Shown here: positions 1 to 9,788 of the stretch, in pieces
Numbering within the stretch: the first letter of the stretch is position 1
Layout of the letters: the number at the start of each line of letters is the position of its first letter
NCBI GenBank assembly: GCA_934691725.1
Contig: CAKUTF010000007.1
Span: 33,827 to 97,826, forward strand
From: an uncultured Fibrobacter sp.
GTDB lineage: Bacteria; Fibrobacterota; Fibrobacteria; Fibrobacterales; Fibrobacteraceae
Direction of reading: 5' to 3'
DNA: 64,000 nucleotides
Translations under genes and position numbers: made by a program
Notes under the pieces: model-generated
The model's input: the letters and a program-made list of their open reading frames with translations, nothing else
What the model was told of the DNA's origin: nothing
Database searches by the model: none

Positions 1-729
1 TACAAGCGTTTTGGCGCAAGGCTTTTCCCGGATGTTCCGTTCGAAAGAATCCGCGGCGAGCTTGGAATTTTCGCGCAGACGCCGGACAGGGAATTTCTTT
101 TCGAGTATTATCGGAATCCGGATCGCTACGCGAAAACTTCGGACATCGATTCCATCAAGGTTCAGGTCTTTAAAAATGCGCTGGGAGGATTTTCGAGCGA
201 CTGGTTTGAGCGTTACCGGAGAAACCTCTATCAAAAGTACCCGGTAACCGTGTATGATTCCGCCTATCTGCCGCGCGTCGATCTCTTTTCGGTCAAGGAT
301 CTTGAAGTGCGCGCCGACTCTTTCTATACGGCGAGGGAACTCGCCGGTGCGCGCCTGACCTGGGACCGGATCCGCGCCCTCTCCGCCGATGACGATTCCC
401 TTTTCCGCCGGGCGGTCTATGAACTGGCGAAGATCGACGGCGAATGGGAAAAGTACGAAGCGGCAAACGGCGAGTTCGCCGCCTATTATGCGATGTGGCC
501 GAAATCTCCCGATGCGGAAAAGGCTTTGTTCAACCGTGCGTTCCTCTTGCATGAAAATTTGAAAAAGGACTCGCTCGCCCTTCCCCTCTTTGAAGAATTC
601 CAGGAAAAGTTCCCGAAAAGCGATTTGCATGAATCCGTGGATTGGCTAATCCGGGACATTCGGAGCGGTGGTAAGCTCGCCGAAGAGCTTCTTGAAAAAA
701 TTTCGAAGCAGGAAGAATCTTTGAATTAA
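1..729 (+). CDS. C-terminal part of a helical-repeat (TPR-like) protein, 5' end outside window
   Basis: The frame is open from the first base, so the gene begins upstream; 242 codons are visible. The later part is helical with alternating Ala/Leu/Tyr spacing typical of tetratricopeptide-like repeats (for example the stretch around AEKALFNRAFLLHENL, then a helix ending in FPKSD). The first 80 residues include a segment ending in YQKYPVTVYD that resembles the C-terminal tail of some SurA/PpiC-type folding proteins, but no catalytic parvulin core is in view. It is followed after 34 nt by ndk on the same strand. An internal ATG at 250 could be mistaken for the start, but the upstream codons are continuous and similar in composition. 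Function is unknown; a cell-envelope scaffold or chaperone is only a guess. Confidence 0.6.
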   Translation, partial: YKRFGARLFPDVPFERIRGELGIFAQTPDREFLFEYYRNPDRYAKTSDIDSIKVQVFKNALGGFSSDWFERYRRNLYQKYPVTVYDSAYLPRVDLFSVKDLEVRADSFYTARELAGARLTWDRIRALSADDDSLFRRAVYELAKIDGEWEKYEAANGEFAAYYAMWPKSPDAEKALFNRAFLLHENLKKDSLALPLFEEFQEKFPKSDLHESVDWLIRDIRSGGKLAEELLEKISKQEESLN

Positions 730-763
730 CTATATTAAGGCAACCTTTTAAGGCGGTAACTAT

Positions 764-1219
764 ATGGAAATGACTTTTGCCATGATCAAACCCAACGGTG
801 TTGCATCCGGCCTTGTCGGGCGCATTCTCGATCGCTACACAAGCGCGCGTCTTGCCATAGTCGGGCTCAAGATGCACCAGATGACTTCGGAAGAAGCGAA
901 AGGCTTTTACGCCGAGCACGTAAACAAGCCGTTCTTCCCGGAACTCGAAGCCTATATGACGAAAGGCCCGTCGGTGATGATAGCCCTTGCCGGTGAAAAC
1001 GCGGTCGCCAAGGTTCGTGCAATCAACGGTGCGACGAATCCGGAAAAGGCGGAACCGGGAACGCTCCGCTACGACTTCGCCCCGTCGATGACCGAAAATG
1101 TCGTGCACAGTTCCGACAGTCCCGCAAGCGCGGAACGCGAGGTTTCCTTCTGGTTTACAAAGGAAGAGCTTTACGCATACGACGCGGTTTCCCAGAAGGC
1201 TTGCAAGGTTCTGGGCTAA
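764..1219 (+). CDS. ndk: Nucleoside diphosphate kinase
   Basis: A 151-residue protein of normal length for the Ndk family, which transfers the gamma-phosphate of ATP to nucleoside diphosphates through a phosphohistidine. The N-terminus (TFAMIKPNGV) and the active-site block NVVHSSDSP are readable; the catalytic histidine is His115. Most Ndk proteins have HGSD at this place, here HSSD. The start at 764 gives the expected N-terminus directly. It lies between the helical-repeat protein and the succinate dehydrogenase genes, with only 36 nt before sdhC, so it may be co-transcribed with them. A TATATT box at 731-736 lies upstream. The identification is firm. Confidence 0.96.
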   Translation: MEMTFAMIKPNGVASGLVGRILDRYTSARLAIVGLKMHQMTSEEAKGFYAEHVNKPFFPELEAYMTKGPSVMIALAGENAVAKVRAINGATNPEKAEPGTLRYDFAPSMTENVVHSSDSPASAEREVSFWFTKEELYAYDAVSQKACKVLG

Positions 1220-1255
1220 GTTTTTACAAATCACAATCAAGGAGACAAAAACCTC

Positions 1256-2104
1256 ATGCAATGGATCATCAGATATCTGACTTCCTCTATCGGCAAGAAG
1301 CAGATTATGGGTTGTACGGGTGCTTGCCTTGCGCTCTTCATTCTAGGGCACATGGTCGGTAACCTGCAGCTTATCAATTTGGACCAGTCCGTCGCGCAGG
1401 CGCATTACAACGCCTACACGCAACTCCTCACGGGAATGAAGCCCATTATCTACTTTGTGGAAATCGGTCTCATCGCCCTGTTCCTCATCCACGTGTTCTT
1501 GGCGGTAAAGCTGAAAATCGAAAACCGCAAGGCTCGTGGCCCGGAAGCTTATGAAGTGAACGCCCGCAAGGGAAAGAAGACTTTTGCAAGCTTCACGATG
1601 ATCTGGTCCGGTATCTTTGTACTCGGCTTCGTCATCCAGCACCTGATGGTCCTGAAGTTCGGCGTCCATTACCTCTACGAAAATGAATCCGGCGAAATCA
1701 TCCGCGACATGTGGCTCACGACAATCGACATGTTCGCTAATCCGTTCTGGACGGTCTTCTACCTCGTCAGCATGTTCATCATCGGAATGCACCTGTTCCA
1801 CGCCATCGCTTCCGCTTTCCAGACGCTCGGAATCGCCCACCAGAAGTGGACGCCGATCATCGAGTTCGTCGGGGTTGTCTATAGCGTTATCGTCGCTCTA
1901 GGCTTTGCCTTCGAAGCGGGCTTCAGCTGCTACATCGCCCATCAGGACGGGACGGAAGCGCTCCGGAATGTCGCGCACCAGAAACAGCAGCTTTTGGAGC
2001 AGAAGAAGCAGGCCGAGGAAGATGCCGCCAAGGCAAAGAAGATTTCCTTTGCCGTTTCCGCAGACGAAATTCAAGTTTCCTACATCGTAGAAGGAGATCG
2101 CTAA
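1256..2104 (+). CDS. sdhC: Succinate dehydrogenase/fumarate reductase cytochrome b subunit
   Basis: A 282-residue integral membrane protein with about five hydrophobic segments (roughly residues 18-40, 60-85, 110-135, 160-185 and 205-228), matching the single-subunit diheme cytochrome b558 type that anchors SdhAB and exchanges electrons with quinone. Histidines in the segments ([25 protein letters not shown]) are the probable heme ligands. An AAGGAG ribosome-binding site lies about 12 nt before the ATG at 1256. sdhA starts 1 nt after the stop. After the last membrane span there is a charged tail of about 50 residues, rich in Gln/Lys/Glu/Ala and probably coiled coil, which is longer than I expect for this family. 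Whether the complex runs as fumarate reductase or succinate dehydrogenase cannot be told; succinate-producing anaerobes would use it for fumarate reduction. Confidence 0.93.
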   Translation: MQWIIRYLTSSIGKKQIMGCTGACLALFILGHMVGNLQLINLDQSVAQAHYNAYTQLLTGMKPIIYFVEIGLIALFLIHVFLAVKLKIENRKARGPEAYEVNARKGKKTFASFTMIWSGIFVLGFVIQHLMVLKFGVHYLYENESGEIIRDMWLTTIDMFANPFWTVFYLVSMFIIGMHLFHAIASAFQTLGIAHQKWTPIIEFVGVVYSVIVALGFAFEAGFSCYIAHQDGTEALRNVAHQKQQLLEQKKQAEEDAAKAKKISFAVSADEIQVSYIVEGDR

Positions 2105-2105
2105 T

Positions 2106-4019
2106 ATGCAACTGGATGCTCACATTCCTGGTGGAAACATCTCCGAAAAGTGGACGCGCCACAAGTTCGAACTGAAGCTCGTAAACCCGACGAACAAGCG
2201 CAAGTTCAAGGTTATCGTCGTGGGAACGGGTCTTGCCGGTGCGAGCGCCGCCGCCTCTCTCGGCGAACTCGGCTACAATGTCCAGGCGTTCTGCTACCAA
2301 GATTCCCCGCGCCGCGCCCACTCGATCGCTGCCCAGGGCGGTATCAACGCGGCCAAGAATTACACGAATGACGGCGACTCCGTTTACCGTCTCTTTTACG
2401 ATACTGTCAAGGGCGGCGACTTCCGCGCCCGCGAAGCGAACGTTCACCGTCTGGCGGAGAACTCCAACTGCATCATTGACCAGTGCGTCGCCCAGGGCGT
2501 TCCGTTCGGACGTGACTACGGCGGACTTCTCGCAAACCGCTCGTTTGGCGGAACGCAGGTCTCGCGTACGTTCTATGCGCGTGGACAGACCGGTCAGCAG
2601 CTTTTGCTCGGCGCTTACCAGGCCTTGATGCGCCAGGTGGCGAAGGGAACCGTCAAGATTTTCCCGCGGCGCGATATGCAGGATCTGGTCGTCATTGACG
2701 GCAAGGCTCGCGGAATCGTGGTCCGCAACCTGATTACCGGCGCGCTCGAAAGCTACGAGGCTGATGCCGTCTGTATTGCGACTGGCGGTTACGGAAACGT
2801 CTTCTATCTTTCGACAAATGCGAAGGGCTGCAACGTGAGCCCGGCATGGCAGGCTTACAAGAAAGGCGCTCTCTTTGCGAATCCCTGCTACACGCAGATT
2901 CACCCGACGTGCATTCCTGTCACGGGCGATCACCAGTCGAAGCTCACCCTGATGAGCGAATCGCTCCGCAATGATGGACGTATCTGGGTTCCGAAGAAAA
3001 TCGGCGATACGCGTCCGGCGAACGAAATCCCGGAAAGCGAACGTTACTATTACCTCGAAGAACGCTATCCGTCGTTCGGAAACCTCGTTCCGCGCGACGT
3101 GGCGAGCCGCAACGCGAAGATGGTCTGCGACAAGGGAATGGGTGTCGGGGCGACAAAGCGCGCTGTCTATCTGGACTTTGCCGACGCCATCAAGCGGATG
3201 GGTGTCGCTGGCGTTTCCGCCAAATACGGCAACCTTTTCCAGATGTACGAAAAGATTACGGACGAGGATCCGTACAAGGTGCCGATGCGCATCTACCCGG
3301 CATCCCACTATACGATGGGCGGTCTCTGGGTCGATTACAACCTGATGAGTACGATTCCGGGCTGCTTTGTGCTCGGCGAAGCGAACTTCTCCGACCACGG
3401 CGCGAACCGTCTCGGAGCTTCGGCCCTGATGCAGGGACTTTCCGACGGCTATTTTGTCATTCCTTACACCATCGGCGGATACTTTGCGGGCACGAAGCTC
3501 GAAAAGGTCAGCGCGTCCGATCCGGCATTCAAGGAAGCGGAATCGCAGATTATGGAACGCCTGAACAAGATCCTGAATATTCACGGCAAGAAGAACGTTT
3601 CCGAAATTCATCGCGAACTCGGCCAGGTGATGTGGGACTATGTCGGCATGGGCCGCAACAAGGAAGGTCTCGAAACCGCCCTCAAGCGCATCCCGGAAAT
3701 CCGCGCGGAATTCTGGGAAAACGCGAACGTTCTCGGTGCAGAAGGCGATTTCAACCAGAACCTCGAAAATGCGAACCATGTGGCGGACTTCCTGGAATTT
3801 GCGGAACTTCTCGCCCGCGACGCCTTGCATCGCGAGGAATCCTGCGGTGGGCACTTCCGCGAAGAGCACCAGACCGCCGAAGGCGAAGCGCTTCGCGACG
3901 ACGAACACTTCTGCTATGTCGGTGCCTGGGAATACAAGGGCGAAGGACAGGTTCCGGAACTTTCCAAGGAACCTCTCACATTTGAAAATGTTCACCTCGT
4001 GACGCGGAGCTACAAATAA
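2106..4019 (+). CDS. sdhA: Succinate dehydrogenase/fumarate reductase flavoprotein subunit
   Basis: A 637-residue FAD-binding catalytic subunit that interconverts succinate and fumarate. The dinucleotide motif GTGLAG (Gly40, Gly42, Gly45) and the covalent FAD-binding histidine block [11 protein letters not shown] (His72) are present, as are the substrate-site segments HPTCIP and [15 protein letters not shown]. The length and the AHSIAAQGG motif fit the subgroup found with diheme cytochrome b partners. It sits 1 nt after sdhC and its stop overlaps the sdhB start by one base (TAATG), so translation of the three subunits is coupled. The assignment as SdhA versus FrdA is a naming choice; both directions are catalysed by this family. 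Confidence 0.95.
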   Translation: MQLDAHIPGGNISEKWTRHKFELKLVNPTNKRKFKVIVVGTGLAGASAAASLGELGYNVQAFCYQDSPRRAHSIAAQGGINAAKNYTNDGDSVYRLFYDTVKGGDFRAREANVHRLAENSNCIIDQCVAQGVPFGRDYGGLLANRSFGGTQVSRTFYARGQTGQQLLLGAYQALMRQVAKGTVKIFPRRDMQDLVVIDGKARGIVVRNLITGALESYEADAVCIATGGYGNVFYLSTNAKGCNVSPAWQAYKKGALFANPCYTQIHPTCIPVTGDHQSKLTLMSESLRNDGRIWVPKKIGDTRPANEIPESERYYYLEERYPSFGNLVPRDVASRNAKMVCDKGMGVGATKRAVYLDFADAIKRMGVAGVSAKYGNLFQMYEKITDEDPYKVPMRIYPASHYTMGGLWVDYNLMSTIPGCFVLGEANFSDHGANRLGASALMQGLSDGYFVIPYTIGGYFAGTKLEKVSASDPAFKEAESQIMERLNKILNIHGKKNVSEIHRELGQVMWDYVGMGRNKEGLETALKRIPEIRAEFWENANVLGAEGDFNQNLENANHVADFLEFAELLARDALHREESCGGHFREEHQTAEGEALRDDEHFCYVGAWEYKGEGQVPELSKEPLTFENVHLVTRSYK

Positions 4020-4801
4020 TGAGCGACAATATGCATTTGACTCTCAAGATTTGGCGTCAGAAGGACGCCAAGACCAAAGGCCAGTTCGAAACGGTCAATA
4101 TCGATGGCATTTCCCCGGACATGTCTTTCCTGGAAATGCTCGACATCGTAAACGATCGCGAAATGAAGCAGGGAAAGGAAGGCTTTGCCTTTGACCACGA
4201 CTGCCGCGAAGGAATTTGCGGAATGTGTTCCCTGGTCATCAACGGAATGCCTCACGGTCCCGACCATGCGGTGACTACTTGCCAGCTCCATATGCGCAAG
4301 TTTAAAGACGGCGATACGATTGTCATCGAGCCGTGGCGCGCTTCCGCTTTCCCCGTCATCAAGGATTGCGTCGTGAACCGCAGCGCGTTCGACCGTATCA
4401 TCCAGGCCGGCGGATTCGTGAGCGTGAATACGGGGGCCGCTCCGGAAGCGGCTTCGATTCCCGTTCCGAAGGACCAGGCGGACAGGGCCTTTGACGCTGC
4501 CGCCTGTATCGGTTGCGGTGCCTGCGTTGCCGCTTGCAAGAATTCTTCCGCGATGCTCTTCGTCTCGGCGAAGGTCAGCCACCTTTCTTACCTGCCGCAG
4601 GGCAAGGTCGAAGCGAAGAAACGCGTACTTGCAATGGTCGCCCAGATGGACAAGGAAGGATTCGGCAACTGCACGAATCTTTACGAATGCCAGGCCGCCT
4701 GCCCGAAGGGTATCACCGTGGATTACATTGCCAAGATGAACCGCGAATACCTCGGCGCGACCGTTTCCTACGCCGAAAAGGTTTACGGCAAGGATATGTA
4801 G
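4019..4801 (+). CDS. sdhB: Succinate dehydrogenase/fumarate reductase iron-sulfur subunit
   Basis: A 260-residue electron-transfer subunit linking the flavin to the heme. The N-terminal ferredoxin domain has the [2Fe-2S] cysteines [10 protein letters not shown] (Cys62, Cys67, Cys70) and a fourth near VTTCQL (Cys88). The C-terminal half has the two clusters [11 protein letters not shown] and the later [14 protein letters not shown]. The first four-cysteine motif is followed by Lys-Asn rather than Pro. The start codon overlaps the sdhA stop. It ends the sdhCAB operon and is followed by a clear terminator at 4824-4851. Confidence 0.95.
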   Translation: MSDNMHLTLKIWRQKDAKTKGQFETVNIDGISPDMSFLEMLDIVNDREMKQGKEGFAFDHDCREGICGMCSLVINGMPHGPDHAVTTCQLHMRKFKDGDTIVIEPWRASAFPVIKDCVVNRSAFDRIIQAGGFVSVNTGAAPEAASIPVPKDQADRAFDAAACIGCGACVAACKNSSAMLFVSAKVSHLSYLPQGKVEAKKRVLAMVAQMDKEGFGNCTNLYECQAACPKGITVDYIAKMNREYLGATVSYAEKVYGKDM

Positions 4802-4823
4802 CCGAAAACTTTGAACTCAAAAG

Positions 4824-4851
4824 CTCCCGGATCTTTTCCGGGAGTTTTTTT
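4824..4851 (+). terminator. Rho-independent terminator of the sdhCAB operon
   Basis: A perfect 7-bp stem (CTCCCGG at 4824-4830, CCGGGAG at 4838-4844) with a 7-nt loop, followed directly by seven T residues. It lies 23 nt after the sdhB stop. Confidence 0.9.
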
Positions 4852-4872
4852 GTGAACGGATGACGCTTGAGT

Positions 4873-4903
4873 AAAAAAAAACGCCTGCTGAAAAGGCAGA
4901 CGC
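4873..4903 (-). terminator. Minus-strand terminator, probably the original one of icd
   Basis: Read on the minus strand, a hairpin (6 of 7 pairs: 4896-4902 with 4882-4888) is followed by nine T residues (the A run at 4873-4881). No minus-strand gene lies immediately upstream of it except icd, whose stop is at 5514; the IS200-like element sits between them. I infer that the insertion separated icd from its terminator. Confidence 0.5.
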
Positions 4904-4951
4904 TTCGTTTATGCGGAATTCGGATTTATTGTCCAATGAACGGTTAAAACC

Positions 4952-4968
4952 CTGCACTTTCAGTGCAG
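4952..4968. repeat. Left-end hairpin of the IS200-like element
   Basis: A 7-bp perfect stem (CTGCACT / AGTGCAG) with loop TTC, about 35 nt before the transposase start. It probably is the left-end structure recognised by TnpA. Confidence 0.65.
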
Positions 4969-5002
4969 CCACTTCCAGTTTCTAAAAATGTATCTTTGGG
5001 TT

Positions 5003-5443
5003 ATGGGCGAAAACCGGAAGACCACTCATAGCGTGAGCAATCTCAGTTGCCACATCGTTTGGGTAACGAAGTACCGGTATGCGGTGTTGACCGGGGACGT
5101 TCAGCGCCGTTGCCGAGACCTGCTCGTGCAGGTCTGCGACAGCGAGGATGTCCGCATATTGAAGGGCGTCGTCAGCAAGGACCATGTCCATATGCATGTG
5201 GAATATCCGCCGTCGCTAAGCGTCAGCGACCTCGTGAAGAGGCTGAAAGGAAGGACGTCCAGGATGCTTCAGGAGGAGTTCCCGATGTTGCGGAAGCGCT
5301 ACTGGGGCCGGCATTTCTGGGCGGTCGGCTTTGGCGTGTGGAGTACGGGTGTGATAACCGACGCGATGGTGCAGGAATACCTGGAACACCACCGGGACGC
5401 ACCCAATTCAAATTACGACAACTGGATTATGGAGGGGATGTGA
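5003..5443 (+). CDS. tnpA: IS200/IS605-family transposase TnpA
   Basis: A 146-residue Y1 transposase that cuts and joins single-stranded DNA. The HUH motif is HVH (His61, His63) in the block SKDHVHMHVEYPP, and the catalytic tyrosine is Tyr126 in QEYLEHH. The family-typical opening (M-x5-H-x-V, then VWVTKYR) shows that the ATG at 5003 is a better start than the in-frame ATG at 4988, which adds five residues. The spacing of the motifs and the full length indicate an intact, possibly active copy. REP-associated (RAYT) transposases are related, but the HVHMHV sequence and the compact size fit IS200 better. Confidence 0.92.
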   Translation: MGENRKTTHSVSNLSCHIVWVTKYRYAVLTGDVQRRCRDLLVQVCDSEDVRILKGVVSKDHVHMHVEYPPSLSVSDLVKRLKGRTSRMLQEEFPMLRKRYWGRHFWAVGFGVWSTGVITDAMVQEYLEHHRDAPNSNYDNWIMEGM

Positions 5444-5506
5444 GGGAATTTCATTCCCTCACCCTGAACCCTTGGGTTCTGAAACTTTGGACTTTCAGTC
5501 CAAAGT
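5442..5506. repeat. Right-end hairpins of the IS200-like element
   Basis: Three hairpins lie right after the transposase: 5442-5460 (8-bp stem GAGGGAAT, loop TTC, overlapping the stop codon), 5466-5479 (6-bp stem GAACCC, 2-nt loop) and 5484-5506 (10-bp stem ACTTTGGACT, loop TTC). The last probably is the right-end recognition structure. They may also stop transcription coming from either side. Confidence 0.6.
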
Positions 5507-5513
5507 GGTTCAT

Positions 5514-7757
5514 TTACAGGCTGTCGATCACCTTGTTGAATTTTTCGACGGGCCGCATCCACTTCTTGAGAAGTTCGGGCTGCATCGCGTAGTAGCCTCC
5601 GACATCGGCGGGAACACCCTGGGCCTTGGCCAGAGCTTGGACAATGTCTTGCTCGCTTTCCCCGAGAGCTTTTGCGACCGGAGCGAAGTGCTCAGCGATA
5701 TCCGGATTTTCTTTTTGCCGAGCGAGTTCTTCCGCCCAGTAAAGGGCGAGGTAGAAATGGGAGCCGCGGTTGTCCAGTCCGCCCAGCTTCCGTTCCGGCG
5801 TGCGGTTGTTTTCGAGAATTTTTTCGTTCGCCTTGTCGAGGGCTTCGGCGAGAACCTTTGCCTTTTTGTTGCCGACCGGATTTTCCTTCGTCGGGAGTGC
5901 AGCCTGTTCAAGCGATGCGGCGAGAGCGAAATATTCTCCGAGGGAATCCCAGCGCAGGTAGTTTTCCGCAAGGAACTGTTGGACCTGCTTGGGAGCGCTT
6001 CCGCCTGCGCCCGTTTCAAAGAGGCCGCCACCGGCCATGAGCGGCACGATGGAGAGCATTTTCGCGGAGGTTCCGACTTCGAGAATCGGGAACAGGTCGG
6101 TGAGATAGTCGCGCATGACATTTCCTGTCACAGCGATTGTATCGAGTCCTTTTTTTGCTCGGGTAAGGGTTTCCAGGATGGCGTCTGTCGGGGACTTGAT
6201 CTGGATATCTAGTCCCGTCAGGTCGTATTCCGAAAGGTAAGCGGAAACCTTTTTCTGGATTTCGCGGTCGTGTGCGCGGTTCGGGTCGAGCCAGAATATC
6301 GCTGGCATTCCCGAAAGCTTTGCACGGGTTACGGCGAGCTTTACCCAGTCGCGGATAGGAGCGTCTTTCGCCTGGCACATACGGAAAATGTCACCGGTTT
6401 CGACTTCTTCGGAGAGAAGAACCTTGCCTTGGGAATCGACCGCCCGGATAACGCCATTTCCCTCTGCGATGAAAGTCTTGTCATGGCTGCCGTATTCCTC
6501 TGCGCCTTGCGCCATCAGGCCCACGTTCGGGACGGTTCCCATGGTGCGCGGATCGAATGCGCCGTTCTGCTTGAGAAATTCGATTGTCGTCTTGTAGATT
6601 CCCGCATAGCATCTGTCGGGAATTACCGCCTTGACTTCCTCGAGCTTTCCTTCCTTGTTCCACATGCAGCCCGAATTGCGAATCATGGCGGGCATCGAAG
6701 CGTCGATGATGATGTCGCTTGGAACGTGGAGGTTCGTGATGCCCTTTGTCGAATCGACCATCGCAAGGTCCGGGCCTTTGGCGAGAGAGTCTTCGATTGA
6801 TTTCTTGATTTCCGCTTCCTTCGGATTCCCGGCGATGCGCTTGTAGAGGTCGCCTAGCCCGTTGTTCGGGTCGATTCCGAGTTCATGGAAAAGTTCCGCA
6901 TATTTTTCGAAAACGTCTTTCAGGAACACGCGGACAAATGCGCCGAACATCACCGGGTCCGAGACCTTCATCATCGTCGCCTTGAGGTGCACGGAAAAGA
7001 GAACGCCCTTTTCCTTCGCGTCTTCCATCTGTTCGGCAATGAATTTTTCGAGGTCCTTGATGTGCATGACGGTCGCGTCGAGAACTTCACCGGCGAGGAG
7101 CGGCATCGCCTTGCGGAGAAGCGAAACGTGTCCCGATTCCGAAACGAATTCGATTTGGAACGTATCTGCCTTGGGCATCGTAAGGGATTTTTCGTTGCCG
7201 TAGAAATCGCCTTCGGTCATGCTCGAAACATGCGTCTTGACGGAGGCGTTCCATGTCCCGTTGGAATGGGGATGCTTTCTTGCATAGTTCTTGACCGCGT
7301 TCGGGGCGCGCCTGTCGGAATTTCCCTGTCGGAGCACCGGGTTCACCGCGGAACCTTTGACCTTGTCGTATCTCGCGCGGATATCCCTTTCTTCGTCGGT
7401 TGCGGGGGAGTCCGGGTAATCGGGCAGGGCGTAGCCGTTTTTCTGGAGTTCCGCGATGGCTGCCTTGAGCTGCGGGACGGATGCGGAAATGTTCGGCAGC
7501 TTGATGATGTTCGCTGTCGGATCTTGCGTGAGTGCCCCTAGGAAGGCGAGATCGTCCGAGACGGGCTTTCCAAAAAACCGGGTGCCTTGGGGCATCCTGT
7601 CGGCGAAAGCGGCGAGAATCCGTGCGGCGAGCGAGATGTTTTTTGTTTCGACGTCGAGGTCTGCGGATCTGGCGAAAGCCTGGACGATCGGCAACAGGGA
7701 TTGGGTCGCAAGGAAAGGCGACTCGTCGGTCAGGGTATAGTAAATCTTTTGGTTCAT
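5514..7757 (-). CDS. icd: Isocitrate dehydrogenase (NADP+), monomeric type
   Basis: A 747-residue enzyme of the large monomeric Idh class, which decarboxylates isocitrate to 2-oxoglutarate with NADP+. The opening [18 protein letters not shown] and the block [18 protein letters not shown] are characteristic of the class, as is [11 protein letters not shown]. The start at 7757 was chosen because it gives this N-terminus; an in-frame ATG ten codons upstream would add a lysine/tyrosine-rich stretch with no family likeness. A TATTTT box lies 8 nt before the ATG, so the message may be leaderless. The downstream side is occupied by the IS200-like element. Confidence 0.95.
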   Translation of the reverse strand: MNQKIYYTLTDESPFLATQSLLPIVQAFARSADLDVETKNISLAARILAAFADRMPQGTRFFGKPVSDDLAFLGALTQDPTANIIKLPNISASVPQLKAAIAELQKNGYALPDYPDSPATDEERDIRARYDKVKGSAVNPVLRQGNSDRRAPNAVKNYARKHPHSNGTWNASVKTHVSSMTEGDFYGNEKSLTMPKADTFQIEFVSESGHVSLLRKAMPLLAGEVLDATVMHIKDLEKFIAEQMEDAKEKGVLFSVHLKATMMKVSDPVMFGAFVRVFLKDVFEKYAELFHELGIDPNNGLGDLYKRIAGNPKEAEIKKSIEDSLAKGPDLAMVDSTKGITNLHVPSDIIIDASMPAMIRNSGCMWNKEGKLEEVKAVIPDRCYAGIYKTTIEFLKQNGAFDPRTMGTVPNVGLMAQGAEEYGSHDKTFIAEGNGVIRAVDSQGKVLLSEEVETGDIFRMCQAKDAPIRDWVKLAVTRAKLSGMPAIFWLDPNRAHDREIQKKVSAYLSEYDLTGLDIQIKSPTDAILETLTRAKKGLDTIAVTGNVMRDYLTDLFPILEVGTSAKMLSIVPLMAGGGLFETGAGGSAPKQVQQFLAENYLRWDSLGEYFALAASLEQAALPTKENPVGNKKAKVLAEALDKANEKILENNRTPERKLGGLDNRGSHFYLALYWAEELARQKENPDIAEHFAPVAKALGESEQDIVQALAKAQGVPADVGGYYAMQPELLKKWMRPVEKFNKVIDSL

Positions 7758-7782
7758 ACGTCTGTAAAATAGAAAATTTTTA

Positions 7783-7815
7783 TACAAAATAAGCCCGCAC
7801 GGTGCGAGCTTACTT
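7783..7815 (-). terminator. Terminator after ilvD
   Basis: A hairpin with arms AAGCCCGCAC (7791-7800) and GTGCGAGCTT (7802-7811), with one mismatch, flanked by A/T-rich sequence on both sides, lies 22 nt beyond the ilvD stop and just upstream of icd. It overlaps the presumed icd promoter region. Confidence 0.6.
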
Positions 7816-7836
7816 TGTATGAGGTCAAGAAGTTCG

Positions 7837-9690
7837 TTATTTGCGAATCAGGTTCAAATCGCGGACGGCTCCCTTGTCTGCGCTTGAAGCCATGGCGGCG
7901 TAAGCCTGGAGCGCCTTGGAAACGGTGCGTTTCCTGTGTTCCGGTTTCCACGCCTTGTCGCCTTTCGCTTCCATTTCCTTTCGGCGGTCGGAAAGTTCGG
8001 CGTCGGTGAGTCCGACATTGATCGTGCGGTTCGGAATGTCAATCTCGATGATGTCGCCTGTGCGGACAAGGCCGATGTTTCCCTTGTTCGCGGCTTCCGG
8101 GCTTGCGTGGCCGATTGAAAGACCGCTCGTTCCGCCGGAGAAACGTCCGTCGGTGAGAAGTGCGCAGAGCTTTCCGAGATGACGGCTCTTGAGGTAGCTC
8201 GTCGGGTAGAGCATTTCCTGCATTCCGGGACCTCCCTTGGGACCTTCGTAACGGATGACCACGACGTCTCCCGCCTTGACCTTGTTGCCGAGGATTCCTT
8301 CGACGGCTTCTTCCTGGCTTTCGAAGACGATGGCGGGACCGGTGAACTTGAGAATCGATTCATCGACGCCCGCTGTCTTGACAATGCAACCATCGATGGC
8401 GAGGTTCCCATACAGGACGGCAAGGCCTCCGTCCTTGGAATAGGCGTGTGCACCGTCGCGGATGGCTCCGTTTGCGCGGTCGAGGTCGAGCGAATCGTAA
8501 TGGAAGTCCTGGGAAAATGCGGTGATGTTGAACTTGCGGCCCGGTCCTGCCAGGTAGCGGTTCTTGATTTCTTCTGTCGGATTCTTCATTACGTCGTTCG
8601 TGTCAATCGCTTCGCCGATTGTCTTGGCGTGGACCGTGTGACAATTGCGGTGGATGAGACCCATCCGGTCGAGCTCCGCGAGGATGCCGATGATGCCGCC
8701 CGCGCGGTTCACGTTTTCGACGTGGATGTTGTGGACCGTCGGAGCGACCTTGCAGATGCACGGCGTGTTGCGGGAAAGCCTGTCGATGTCTTTCATGGTG
8801 AAATCGACTCCGGCTTCCTGGGCGACGGCGAGCAGGTGCAGCACCGTGTTCGAGCTTCCGCCCATGGCGATATCGAGTCGCATGGCGTTTTCAAAGGCTT
8901 CCTTCGTCGCGATGGATCGCGGCAGGACGCTTTCGTCGTCTTCGTCGTAGTAGCGGTGGCAAAGTTCCACGATGCGCTTTCCCGCTTCGATGAAAAGCTT
9001 TTTCCGTTCGGCGTTCGTGGCGACGATCGTGCCGTTTCCGGGGAGCGATAGTCCGATGGCTTCGGTGAGGGAGTTCATCGAGTTTGCCGTGAACATGCCA
9101 GAGCAGCTTCCGCAGGTGGGGCAGGCGTTCGCTTCGATGTCTGCTACGTCCTTGTCGCTAATCGTATCGTCTGCGGAATCGATCATCGCGTCGATCAGGT
9201 CGAGGGCCCTGTCGGAACCGTCTTTCTGCCTGACGTGTCCCGCTTCCATCGGTCCGCCGGAAACGAAAATCGCCGGGATGTTCAACCGCATGGATGCCAT
9301 GAGCATTCCCGGGGTCACCTTGTCGCAGTTGCTGATGCAGACAAGAGCGTCTGCCCGGTGCGCGTTCGCCATGTATTCGACGCTGTCCGCGATGAGGTCT
9401 CGCGAGGGGAGACTGTAGAGCATTCCGTCGTGGCCCATGGCGATTCCGTCATCGACCGCAATCGTGTTCATTTCTTTCGGGATGCCGCCCGCTTTACGGA
9501 TTTCCTCGGCGACGATTTTTCCGACTTCGCGAAGATGAACATGTCCCGGGACGAATTCCGTGAAGCTGTTCACGATGGCGATGACCGGCTTTCCGAAGTC
9601 TTCGGGCTTCGTGCCCGTTGCAATCCAGAGGGCGCGGGCTCCCGCCATTTCGCGGCCTTCGATGGTCTTTTTGGAACGAAGATCTCTCAT
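7837..9690 (-). CDS. ilvD: Dihydroxy-acid dehydratase
   Basis: A 617-residue IlvD/Edd-family iron-sulfur dehydratase for valine, isoleucine and pantothenate synthesis. Cluster cysteines are in [12 protein letters not shown] and [18 protein letters not shown]; the C-terminal block [20 protein letters not shown] is typical. The length equals the long, roughly 615-residue branch of the family. A GAGGTAGG-like ribosome-binding site precedes the ATG at 9690. No other branched-chain biosynthesis gene is adjacent. Confidence 0.96.
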   Translation of the reverse strand: MRDLRSKKTIEGREMAGARALWIATGTKPEDFGKPVIAIVNSFTEFVPGHVHLREVGKIVAEEIRKAGGIPKEMNTIAVDDGIAMGHDGMLYSLPSRDLIADSVEYMANAHRADALVCISNCDKVTPGMLMASMRLNIPAIFVSGGPMEAGHVRQKDGSDRALDLIDAMIDSADDTISDKDVADIEANACPTCGSCSGMFTANSMNSLTEAIGLSLPGNGTIVATNAERKKLFIEAGKRIVELCHRYYDEDDESVLPRSIATKEAFENAMRLDIAMGGSSNTVLHLLAVAQEAGVDFTMKDIDRLSRNTPCICKVAPTVHNIHVENVNRAGGIIGILAELDRMGLIHRNCHTVHAKTIGEAIDTNDVMKNPTEEIKNRYLAGPGRKFNITAFSQDFHYDSLDLDRANGAIRDGAHAYSKDGGLAVLYGNLAIDGCIVKTAGVDESILKFTGPAIVFESQEEAVEGILGNKVKAGDVVVIRYEGPKGGPGMQEMLYPTSYLKSRHLGKLCALLTDGRFSGGTSGLSIGHASPEAANKGNIGLVRTGDIIEIDIPNRTINVGLTDAELSDRRKEMEAKGDKAWKPEHRKRTVSKALQAYAAMASSADKGAVRDLNLIRK

Positions 9691-9752
9691 AAACCTACCT
9701 CGTAAAAGTGCGCAGAAATAATAGAAAATCGGAACAAGGAAAAAGGAACGCT

Positions 9753-9781
9753 TTGATGGTTTGAACTAAAATTCTTAAATT
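9753..9781 (+). promoter_or_regulatory. Promoter of scpB-mutS (leaderless architecture)
   Basis: TTGATG at 9753-9758, a 17-nt spacer, and TAAATT at 9776-9781. The scpB ATG at 9789 begins 7 nt after the -10 box, where the transcription start would be expected, so the message probably has no 5' leader. Confidence 0.6.
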
Positions 9782-9788
9782 GCCTTTT

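Larger units (their letters stand above)
4945..5510 (+). mobile_element. IS200/IS605-family insertion sequence with tnpA only
   Basis: The element contains one Y1-HUH transposase gene and, instead of inverted repeats, has subterminal hairpins at both ends, as expected for this family. The left hairpin is at 4952-4968; the right side has hairpins at 5442-5460 and 5484-5506. Three of the hairpins share the loop TTC. There is no tnpB. The exact ends are not determined; the right end comes within a few bases of the icd stop codon. Confidence 0.75.

Noticed and set aside
1923..3995. Long minus-strand frame of 690 codons opposite sdhA
   Set aside because: It is the shadow of a G/C-rich, strongly coding plus-strand gene; its translation is Arg/Val-rich with no motif, and the plus-strand product is certain.
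5003..5443. REP-associated (RAYT) transposase
   Set aside because: HVHMHV and the flanking hairpins around a single copy fit IS200/IS605; the palindromes elsewhere in the window do not resemble these hairpins.
9780..9788. TTG start for scpB at 9780
   Set aside because: It overlaps the -10 box, and ATG at 9789 gives a normal ScpB N-terminus.
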